DNA from: a bacterium | GTDB taxonomy: Bacteria > Babelota > Babeliae > Babelales > JABGSX01 | Length of the DNA stretch: 35,688 bases | Reading direction: 5' to 3' | Assembly: GCA_018647505.1 (NCBI GenBank) | Contig: JABGSX010000052.1 | Coordinates: 1-35,688, forward strand | Part shown: positions 25,816-33,267 of the stretch, one piece after another | Position numbering within the stretch: the stretch's first letter is position 1 | Layout: each line of letters begins with the position of its first letter | Notes under the pieces: model-generated | Told to the model about the DNA's origin: nothing | The model's input: only the letters and a program-made list of their open reading frames with translations | The model's database searches: none | Made by a program: the position numbers and the translations under genes

Positions 25816-28800
25816 ATGAATAGCGGTGTGAAATTTAGGATCATTTTATCGATATCAATTTTATTTGGTTTCTTTTGCTCATCAAGGGCGGATTTTATTT
25901 TGATCAATAATGATTCTATGAAGCCAATAAGCATTTGGGGGGTCTGGAAAAAGAAGGCTCAGGCAGTATTGCTAAATAAAGAAATTTCGCCTGGGATGGG
26001 CATGGCCTCTATTTCTACTTTAATGGCAAAGGGCGCAACTCACATCTGGGTTATTCAAAATTGTGGTTTAAGTGGTGGTTCTATATTTTTAATGCCGAAA
26101 AACAACGACTGCTTGTATGTTTATTCTGATCAGAATTGTAATTTAGATTCATACTTAGATAGCGTTGCGTTTGGAAATTTTTATAAAAAGTTAAATCAGA
26201 AATGGTGTGGCAATGTTAGTAACTTTGCAACAAAAATTCAGGACATGGCTAATGAAGTTAGAATTTCATATGCAAAAAGGGGGGTTGTGTTTAACCTAAA
26301 ATACTCTCCTTTTGATCTCTCTTACCAAAAAATAAACAAAAATTATAGTTCTACCGATCCTGTTTATACTGGTGTGCCAACAGATGAAAATCTTAAAAAT
26401 TTGGTGTCTAACGAGTATGGGCATACTATGTATAATGCTGACTTTAGTAATTATAATGGATCTGTTAAACCTTCAATTGCAAAGTTTGTTAATAATAATG
26501 GTGGAACAATAAGAAAAGCCATCTTTATTCAATGTAAATTTGATTCTTCGGATTTAAAAGGATTAGACCTGGATGATATATTGTTTCAGGATTGTTCTTT
26601 TAAAGGGGCTAATTTGGCAGGAACAAGTCTGAAAAATACAAGTTTTACTATTACAGAAGGATCGTTGAAAAACATTAGTTTTGCTAATTCAAATTTGACT
26701 GGTTCTCAGTTTATTAATTCAGAAATTGAAAAAGGGGACTTTTCAAAATCTAAACTTTTTGGAGCTAATTTTTCTGGTGCAAGCTTGGTAAATTGTAATT
26801 TTAACGGATTGAGTTTTAATAAAGTTGATTTGCGTGGAGCTGCAAGCCTTAAGGGCTCGACTTTTAAAAAATCAATTTTTAGGGGTGCTAAATTTAACGA
26901 TAAAACTAATTTTACTGGGGCAATTTTAGATCAAGCCATCTTTGATCATATAAATTTGTCTGGAATAAAGTTTGAAGATGTTTCTATGATAGGAGCTTCA
27001 TTTAATTTATCAACTTTTGTTCGTAAGGTTAAAGGGGCTCGAGTAAAATTTTTAGGCGTAAAAACTTTTTTAGTGAAAAAAATTAGAACGAGTTTTAAAA
27101 ATGTAATTTTTTCTACTAAAGCAAATAAGAGTGATTTTTCTAAATTAGATTTTAACGGTGCGGCATTTAATAATGTGCAGTTTAATGGGGCAAACCTTAC
27201 AAATACAAAGTTCATTGGATCTATATTTAAAGGGGCTAGCAGTTTTAATGGGTCGATATTAAAAAATACTAACTTTAAAGGCTCATTTCTAAATGGCGTT
27301 GACCTTAGAGGCATTGCTGGTAAAAAAATTGATACAGCAATTTTAAATAGCGTTGATTTGAGCCATGCAAAAATAGCTGGTATTTCTTTTGACGGGAATA
27401 AGAATCTAAGCTACACAAATTTTTCCAAAAATGATCTTACCGGATGTAGCTTTAAAAATACAGTATTGATAGATTCAAATTTTGGCCAACAAAAAAAACT
27501 ATCCTGTAATTTTTCTGGATCAAATTGTAGTATGGCGAATTTTTCAGATTCTAATTTAATGTCGTGTTATTTTACAGCTGCAAATTGTAGCAATGCAAAT
27601 TTCTCAAAATCTACTTTAGCATCATGCAATTTTACAGCTTTAGGGCCAACTACTGCTAAATTAACAAGCGCAAATTTATCTTCTACAAAAATAAAAAATA
27701 CAAATTTTTCGAGCGCAGATTGTAGCAGTGCAAATTTTGGTTCATCGAATATTGATACGTGTCTTTTTAAGGATAATTCTAAGTTAACAAGCGCTAATTT
27801 ATCGTCCGCTACAATAAAGAATACGAATTTTACAGGTGCAAAATGTAGTATGGCGAATTTTTCAAAATCAACATTAACATCTTGTTTGTTTACTATTTCT
27901 AATTTAATAAAGGCTAAATATTCTCATTCTATATTAGATAAAAATAATTTTGTTGGTGCAAATTGCAACAATGCTGATTTTTCAAATTCAACATTAACAT
28001 CATGTAACTTTACTGCTTGGGGACCAACTACTGCTAAATTAACAAGCGCAAATTTATCTTCTACAAAAATAAAAAATACAAATTTTTCGAGCGCAGATTG
28101 CAGCAGTGCAAATTTTGGTTCATCGAATATTGATACGTGTCTTTTTAAGGATAATTCTAAGTTAACAAGCGCTAATTTATCGTCCGCGACAATAAAAAAT
28201 ACAAATTTTACAGGTGCAAGTTGCAGTATGGCGAATTTTGGTGCATCGAATATTAAAGCATGCAATTTTACATCCTCAACATTAAAAAAGGCTTATTTTG
28301 GTGATTCAAAAATACAATCGACAAAATTTGTCTCAGCAAATTGTATTGGGGCAAATTTTGTACATATAAACAGGACAGAAGGAACTAATGGTTATGATGC
28401 TGCGGATTGTAACTTTAATGATGCAACTTTGGTAAATGCTAAGTTTAATGCGTCCTCATTGATAGGGTCAACTTTTGCTGGTGCTAATTGTACGATTGCG
28501 GATTTTTCATATTCTTGTATTTGTGCGGCACCAGAAACCTGTGGAAGTAGTTTTTCTGGAGCAACATTGAGATCTGCAAAATTTGTGGGGGCTACCGCTA
28601 AACATACAGACTTTACGGAAGTGACAGGTCAGTATGCAAATTTTTCAAAATCTAATTGCTCGCACTCTATTTTTGATTATGCAAATTTTGGTTCAACATC
28701 TGCTGGTCATGATCAGGCTGACTTTAGTAATGCGACATTAATTGGAGCGAGTTTTTCTGCATCTATAATAGACTATGTTTCTTTTAGTTCTTCAAATCTT

Positions 28801-28983
28801 ACAAAAGCAGATTTTAGAGGCTTTGGTGATGGTAAAGGTTATGACGGCGTTCTGCAGACTACTGAGGCTAGAGATATGAACCTGGCTGGAGCAACTGTCA
28901 CAGGGGCTCAGTTTGCACATATTGATTTAAGAGGTGTTGTTGTTCCCCCTGGGGCGCATTTTGGTTATCATGTTTGGAGTTAG
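25816..28983 (+). CDS. Secreted pentapeptide-repeat protein with Cys-ladder solenoid (1055 residues)
   Basis: AAAGGAG precedes the ATG. The signal peptide (about 1-31) is followed by A-D-F-I-L-I-N-N-D, and the shared module runs to about residue 130 (I-W-G-V-W, S-P-G-M-G-M, H-I-W-V-I, G-L-S-G-G-S-I-F). V-R-I-S-Y-A-K-R-G-V-V-F-N-L follows. The region at about 140-280 is a close paralog of the 33268 protein. The rest, about 205-1050, is one very long pentapeptide solenoid without the usual cap, ending G-A-H-F-G-Y-H-V-W-S. Between about residues 565 and 815 many repeats carry Cys at fixed 20-residue spacing, and the region contains a 126-residue internal duplication that is about 97% identical in DNA. 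The function is unknown. Confidence 0.87.
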   Translation: MNSGVKFRIILSISILFGFFCSSRADFILINNDSMKPISIWGVWKKKAQAVLLNKEISPGMGMASISTLMAKGATHIWVIQNCGLSGGSIFLMPKNNDCLYVYSDQNCNLDSYLDSVAFGNFYKKLNQKWCGNVSNFATKIQDMANEVRISYAKRGVVFNLKYSPFDLSYQKINKNYSSTDPVYTGVPTDENLKNLVSNEYGHTMYNADFSNYNGSVKPSIAKFVNNNGGTIRKAIFIQCKFDSSDLKGLDLDDILFQDCSFKGANLAGTSLKNTSFTITEGSLKNISFANSNLTGSQFINSEIEKGDFSKSKLFGANFSGASLVNCNFNGLSFNKVDLRGAASLKGSTFKKSIFRGAKFNDKTNFTGAILDQAIFDHINLSGIKFEDVSMIGASFNLSTFVRKVKGARVKFLGVKTFLVKKIRTSFKNVIFSTKANKSDFSKLDFNGAAFNNVQFNGANLTNTKFIGSIFKGASSFNGSILKNTNFKGSFLNGVDLRGIAGKKIDTAILNSVDLSHAKIAGISFDGNKNLSYTNFSKNDLTGCSFKNTVLIDSNFGQQKKLSCNFSGSNCSMANFSDSNLMSCYFTAANCSNANFSKSTLASCNFTALGPTTAKLTSANLSSTKIKNTNFSSADCSSANFGSSNIDTCLFKDNSKLTSANLSSATIKNTNFTGAKCSMANFSKSTLTSCLFTISNLIKAKYSHSILDKNNFVGANCNNADFSNSTLTSCNFTAWGPTTAKLTSANLSSTKIKNTNFSSADCSSANFGSSNIDTCLFKDNSKLTSANLSSATIKNTNFTGASCSMANFGASNIKACNFTSSTLKKAYFGDSKIQSTKFVSANCIGANFVHINRTEGTNGYDAADCNFNDATLVNAKFNASSLIGSTFAGANCTIADFSYSCICAAPETCGSSFSGATLRSAKFVGATAKHTDFTEVTGQYANFSKSNCSHSIFDYANFGSTSAGHDQADFSNATLIGASFSASIIDYVSFSSSNLTKADFRGFGDGKGYDGVLQTTEARDMNLAGATVTGAQFAHIDLRGVVVPPGAHFGYHVWS
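27646..27861 (+). repeat. Internal direct duplication, copy 1 (378-bp period)
   Basis: This 216-bp block recurs at 28024-28239 with about seven mismatches by eye (about 97% identity). The offset is exactly 378 bp (126 codons), so the frame and solenoid register are kept. Weaker similarity extends upstream of both copies. Confidence 0.9.
28024..28239 (+). repeat. Internal direct duplication, copy 2 (378-bp period)
   Basis: This is the second copy of the block at 27646-27861. Most differences are at third codon positions or in one A-K-C to A-S-C codon change near its end. Confidence 0.9.
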
Positions 28984-29007
28984 TGAAATATTTAAAAAGG
29001 AGTTGTA

Positions 29008-32000
29008 ATGAATCGTCGTGTTGCTTTCTTTGTTGCCGTATATTTTTTTTGTTTTGTGTCGATAATTAAACCAGATGTTATTGTTATGAATATGAGGTCT
29101 GTTTTGCCCGTTGGCGTTTTTGCCGTTTGGAAAGATAAGCCTCAGGCTGCGATGCTTATAAGAGAGGTTTCGACTGGTGGAGGAGTGGGGTCCTTTAAAT
29201 TGTCAGATGCCCACGACGCCAATTATCTGTGGGTTGTGGAAAAAGATGGCTCTAATGGGGGTTCAGTGTTTCCACTTCCTGAAGATAATTCTGTTATAAG
29301 TATTTATTCTGAACAAAGTTCTATAACAGATGATTATTTGGAGAATATTGTATTTGGAACAAAGAGCAAAAAAAATAACATTTCTTGGCAAGGAAAGAGT
29401 GATAGAGAGCTGTCCAAGGAGCTTTTTAGAAAACTCAAACAGCCTATTCCTGACTATTATGTGAGAAAGCTTAAAGATATTGGGGCTGATGTTGTCTCGA
29501 TAAAAAAAGTCTCAAAAAATGGTGTTTTTGTTGATTTTAAACCTGGATTTATTGCGCAAATATTTGTTTCACCCCTTGATATTAAGATGTCTAAAAAAAA
29601 CCCGGAATGGTACGATTCTACAGAGCTTGATGAATATCCTTTAACTTCAATAGGAACTAGCGAAGGCTACTATTTAAAAAAAGGTGCAAATGTTATAGGT
29701 AGAAAAGTATACAAAGGAATAAATTTTAATGAAAAGCTCAGAAAAACTCCAACTAAAACAATTATACCAGGAACAATTTTTAGCCATTGCGGCTTTAGCA
29801 GTGTTTCATTTGATGGGCTTACGTTGAGCAATATAACTTTTGATAATTGTGGGATTGATGATTCTTCATTTAAAAATGCAAAGATACTTAATTGTAAGTT
29901 TAAAAATCAAACATTGTTGCAATCGGTAGACTTTTCTGAAGCAGTCCTAACAGATGTTTCTTTTAATAATTCTGGTGCGACTTACCCAAAGTTTAAGGGG
30001 GCGACTCTTAATAACGTACAATTTGTAGGGGGACAAAAATATAGTCAATGCGTTTTGATTGAGCCTGATTTTGATAAGATAAAAAAACAGAATATTCAAC
30101 TTTGTGGACGAATTGTTTTATCTGGTGATTTTAGCGGCATGTCTCTTGGATATGTCGAACTTATAGACTTGAACAATTTTAAAAACAAACTTTCCTATGC
30201 ACAAGACTATTCAAAAGGTTATGGACCATTAAAAATTAATTTTAGTGGCTGTGACTTAAGAAAGTCTAAAATTGAAAATGCTCTTTTAAAAGGGGTGAAT
30301 TTTTCTGGTGCTGATCTAGCTGGGTCATCTTTGAAAAATTCAAAACTAATTAAAGCAAATTTTTCTAATGCTAAGATGGGTAGTATCAATCTTGAAGGGT
30401 CAAACCTTACAAATGCAAATTTTTCTAATTCTAAAGCATCAGAAACTAATTTAAACAAAGCTATTTTGACAGGTGCTAGCTTTGTTGGAACTGATTTATC
30501 AAATTCTGTTCTTGATGGTTCAACTTTATCAAACACAGATTTTTCAAATGGAATTCTAACGAGTGTTACATTAAGTGGGACCGTTGGTGGAAGAACGGCT
30601 ATTTTTAAAAATTCTAATCTTAAAAAAGTTGACTTGAGGCCGATAAAAGGCTCAGGCGTAAATACCAAAATAAACTTAGAAGGTGCAAATCTCTGTGGTG
30701 CAAACTTGCAAGGTTTTGCTTTCAAAGACTTTGGGCCGTTAAAAGGTGCTTGTGTTGACAAAACGACTAAGTGGTTTGATGGTAAACCACCATTTAAAAG
30801 TGGTTCTTTGTTGGTTAGAAATAATGGAATGTGTTTTAGCAATTGGCCTTGTGGAGATCTTTCTGTTTTAACTAGCAAAGATACTATTGAAAATTTGGAC
30901 TTTTCTTACCAAGAAATTTCTAAGTGGCTAAACAAAAGTATAATGGTAAACGGGAAACAAACTGGCCCATCTAAAAAAATAAAAACAAAGACATTTAAAA
31001 ACTGTGTCTTTGACTATGCAGATTTTTCTTGGGTGGACATGCCTATAGGGTTTGATTGGTCTAAAGTTTCTGTTTCTATGAGTGATCATTATTTAAAATT
31101 AGACTCAAATGGCTTAGATTTGTCTAGTTGCAAGTTTATTAATTGTTCATTTATTGGTGCTAATATTAAAAATGTTAATTTGTCTAACAGCAAAATGATT
31201 GGTGCAAATTTAGAGGGTGCATGCTTGAATGGAGCTATTTTACATAATGTTGATCTTACAAATGCAAATTTAAAAATGGCCAACTTCGTGGACTCAGACT
31301 TAAGGGGTACAAATTTAACTGGAACCAAAAATTTTGCTTTTAATATCATAAGGTCTTCAAGGCGTTCGTGGTCTGATATTTCTGATTACCCAGAAATTAG
31401 TGGAGCCTTTGTATATGATACAACGATAAATAGTGACGGCAAAAATATAACAAAAAAATATTTTGATTCTCATAACTTAGAAAAATTAGGCGTAAAGCAC
31501 TTACCAGTATATTGGAAAAAAGACGACACCCCAATTATTAATGGCGCTTACCAAGTTGGTCATTTTTTAATTAGCGAAATTTTATTTGTTAGTGATAAAA
31601 GGCTTTGTTTTGTATGCAATGGCAAAGATAAGGAAACAACTTATTATTTTTCGCTAGATAGAGAGGCAAAAGATGACAAGTTCTGGAAAGATAAAAAAGC
31701 ATTTAGTTCAAAATTAAATAATATTTCAGACCCCATTAAAAGTTGTTCCATAGATTTATATGTAGACAAGAAATCAAAGGTCTATTTGCGAGTAAATATA
31801 GATTGGATAGGGTATAGCGATATAAAATATAACGATCTTTCATATATATCTTCAAACATACCTCTTAATGTCAACGAAAAGACTTCTTATTATGGGGAGA
31901 TTGGTGAATTGAATGCGTGTGATGATTTTATGAAAGAGTCGTACAAACTGGTTAAAAATAAAGTTGATAAAGCAAAAAATAAAAATATTTCTTCGTGGGT

Positions 32001-33162
32001 GGATGCAAATAATTCTTTACAAGATTTTAACAATCGAGGCAATTCTTTAATTAATAAGTCTAGTGATGTAAGAAGAGCTTTGCGTTTTATAGAGGATGGC
32101 CAAAGATCTTTTGATATTGCAGATCGCGACCCACACTTTAATAATGATGGCAATCCTATAAACGTTTGGGAGATGGTCACGAAAGAGGCTGCTGGTGTAA
32201 AAAGAAAAGATTACATACCAGTATACGAAATTAGTGACAATCGATTGTTGTTTAGTATAGATGGCCGGTATTTCTTAGATGCAATACGCACAAAAGGAGT
32301 TCAACATGGTGAAGGTTGGTATGATTATCAAAATTATCCTACAGACGGAAAATGGATAACTCCGGTTAAGCTTGTTTCATCAGAGACCAGAGATCCTTTG
32401 GATATTGTAGTAAAAAGCGTTAGAATTTGGAAAGAGCATAAATACACAAGACATTATTACGCAATAGAGCTTACCATTCCAACATATACTTCTTCTGGTG
32501 ATAAAAAGGTGTATTACTATTGGAATGGATATGATAGCAATAGATATCTTTGGTACAATGGAAAAAATATTCCTCCAATTTGCTCTTCGCCAAACATTGT
32601 TTTTCACCGGGCTCATAGCAACGGAGAAATGCATCTGACTGCGGACGGAATGTTTGGGTTGTTGTACTCTGGTGGTTTACTGAATAATTCTGGTGCCAGA
32701 AATAATTTAGGGATAGAAAGTATATGGGGCGTTGTCGATCTTAACAATGTATTAAAATATACTCTTCCGTTTGAAGCTGCTTATAATCCTGGTCCACAAA
32801 AACAACTAGATCCATTGGCTAAAAAATCTCTTGAACGGACAGCGCTTCTTATGGGAGTAGAGTTTGTTGCGAGTGGAGGAATCACTGCCTTGCCATTTGC
32901 TGCGGAAGCTGTCATGACTTCTTTAGCACAGCTTTCGGCCGTTGGAGGAAAAGTTTTAGGATTGTTTAAACATCACCATAAGCCTGTTCCAGATAGGACA
33001 AGCATCATGCTTTATATTGAATCCTTGGGCTTGATTCCTAGAAAAACTGATCCAAAAAATCTGTATCTAAGAGTTAATATTAAAACAACTGACAATAAAG
33101 TATGGCGCTTTTATTCTACAGCTCCTGTTTGGACTTTGAATCTAAAAGGTGCTACAGCATAA
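29008..33162 (+). CDS. Giant secreted pentapeptide-repeat protein with C-terminal His-rich module (1384 residues)
   Basis: AAAGGAG precedes the ATG. The signal peptide (about 1-22) is followed by the shared module (about 21-122: P-D-V-I-V-M-N, V-F-A-V-W, T-G-G-G-V, Y-L-W-V-V, G-S-N-G-G-S-V-F). Solenoid 1 (about 250-580) ends T-T-K-W-F-D-G-K, then a linker with G-M-C-F-S-N-W-P-C. Solenoid 2 spans about 660-785. The last 575 residues have no repeats and match the C-terminus of the 1911-residue protein: N-P-I-N-V-W, V-Y-E-I-S-D-N-R-L-L-F-S-I-D-G-R-Y-F-L, H-Y-Y-A-I-E-L, Y-Y-Y-W-N-G, then a hydrophobic stretch and K-H-H-H-K before a final beta-rich piece. A strong terminator follows. The function is unknown. 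Confidence 0.87.
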   Translation: MNRRVAFFVAVYFFCFVSIIKPDVIVMNMRSVLPVGVFAVWKDKPQAAMLIREVSTGGGVGSFKLSDAHDANYLWVVEKDGSNGGSVFPLPEDNSVISIYSEQSSITDDYLENIVFGTKSKKNNISWQGKSDRELSKELFRKLKQPIPDYYVRKLKDIGADVVSIKKVSKNGVFVDFKPGFIAQIFVSPLDIKMSKKNPEWYDSTELDEYPLTSIGTSEGYYLKKGANVIGRKVYKGINFNEKLRKTPTKTIIPGTIFSHCGFSSVSFDGLTLSNITFDNCGIDDSSFKNAKILNCKFKNQTLLQSVDFSEAVLTDVSFNNSGATYPKFKGATLNNVQFVGGQKYSQCVLIEPDFDKIKKQNIQLCGRIVLSGDFSGMSLGYVELIDLNNFKNKLSYAQDYSKGYGPLKINFSGCDLRKSKIENALLKGVNFSGADLAGSSLKNSKLIKANFSNAKMGSINLEGSNLTNANFSNSKASETNLNKAILTGASFVGTDLSNSVLDGSTLSNTDFSNGILTSVTLSGTVGGRTAIFKNSNLKKVDLRPIKGSGVNTKINLEGANLCGANLQGFAFKDFGPLKGACVDKTTKWFDGKPPFKSGSLLVRNNGMCFSNWPCGDLSVLTSKDTIENLDFSYQEISKWLNKSIMVNGKQTGPSKKIKTKTFKNCVFDYADFSWVDMPIGFDWSKVSVSMSDHYLKLDSNGLDLSSCKFINCSFIGANIKNVNLSNSKMIGANLEGACLNGAILHNVDLTNANLKMANFVDSDLRGTNLTGTKNFAFNIIRSSRRSWSDISDYPEISGAFVYDTTINSDGKNITKKYFDSHNLEKLGVKHLPVYWKKDDTPIINGAYQVGHFLISEILFVSDKRLCFVCNGKDKETTYYFSLDREAKDDKFWKDKKAFSSKLNNISDPIKSCSIDLYVDKKSKVYLRVNIDWIGYSDIKYNDLSYISSNIPLNVNEKTSYYGEIGELNACDDFMKESYKLVKNKVDKAKNKNISSWVDANNSLQDFNNRGNSLINKSSDVRRALRFIEDGQRSFDIADRDPHFNNDGNPINVWEMVTKEAAGVKRKDYIPVYEISDNRLLFSIDGRYFLDAIRTKGVQHGEGWYDYQNYPTDGKWITPVKLVSSETRDPLDIVVKSVRIWKEHKYTRHYYAIELTIPTYTSSGDKKVYYYWNGYDSNRYLWYNGKNIPPICSSPNIVFHRAHSNGEMHLTADGMFGLLYSGGLLNNSGARNNLGIESIWGVVDLNNVLKYTLPFEAAYNPGPQKQLDPLAKKSLERTALLMGVEFVASGGITALPFAAEAVMTSLAQLSAVGGKVLGLFKHHHKPVPDRTSIMLYIESLGLIPRKTDPKNLYLRVNIKTTDNKVWRFYSTAPVWTLNLKGATA

Positions 33163-33165
33163 ACC

Positions 33166-33211
33166 ATTTAAACAAAAGAGGTTGCCAAGTAGTAACCTCT
33201 TTTGTTTAAAT
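33166..33211 (+). terminator. Terminator after the 29008 gene
   Basis: A perfect 18-bp inverted repeat (33166-33183 with 33194-33211) encloses a ten-base loop, beginning four bases after the stop. The 5' side is A-rich and the 3' side T-rich (CCTCTTTTGTTTAAAT). It ends the four-gene transcript begun near 18438. Confidence 0.75.
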
Positions 33212-33230
33212 ATTTAGTAATTGGTATTAT
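33202..33230 (+). promoter_or_regulatory. Promoter of the 33268 gene
   Basis: TTGTTT (33202-33207) and TATTAT (33225-33230) are 17 bp apart, and TGG precedes the -10 (extended -10). The -35 lies inside the 3' arm of the preceding terminator, so the two elements overlap. Confidence 0.5.
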
Positions 33231-33267
33231 GTGAAAAATTGCTGTCTTTTTACAAAAAGGGGTGTCT

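Noticed and set aside
27500-28250. CRISPR-like array
   Set aside because: The repeats are translated pentapeptides inside one long ORF, not identical repeats with unique spacers.
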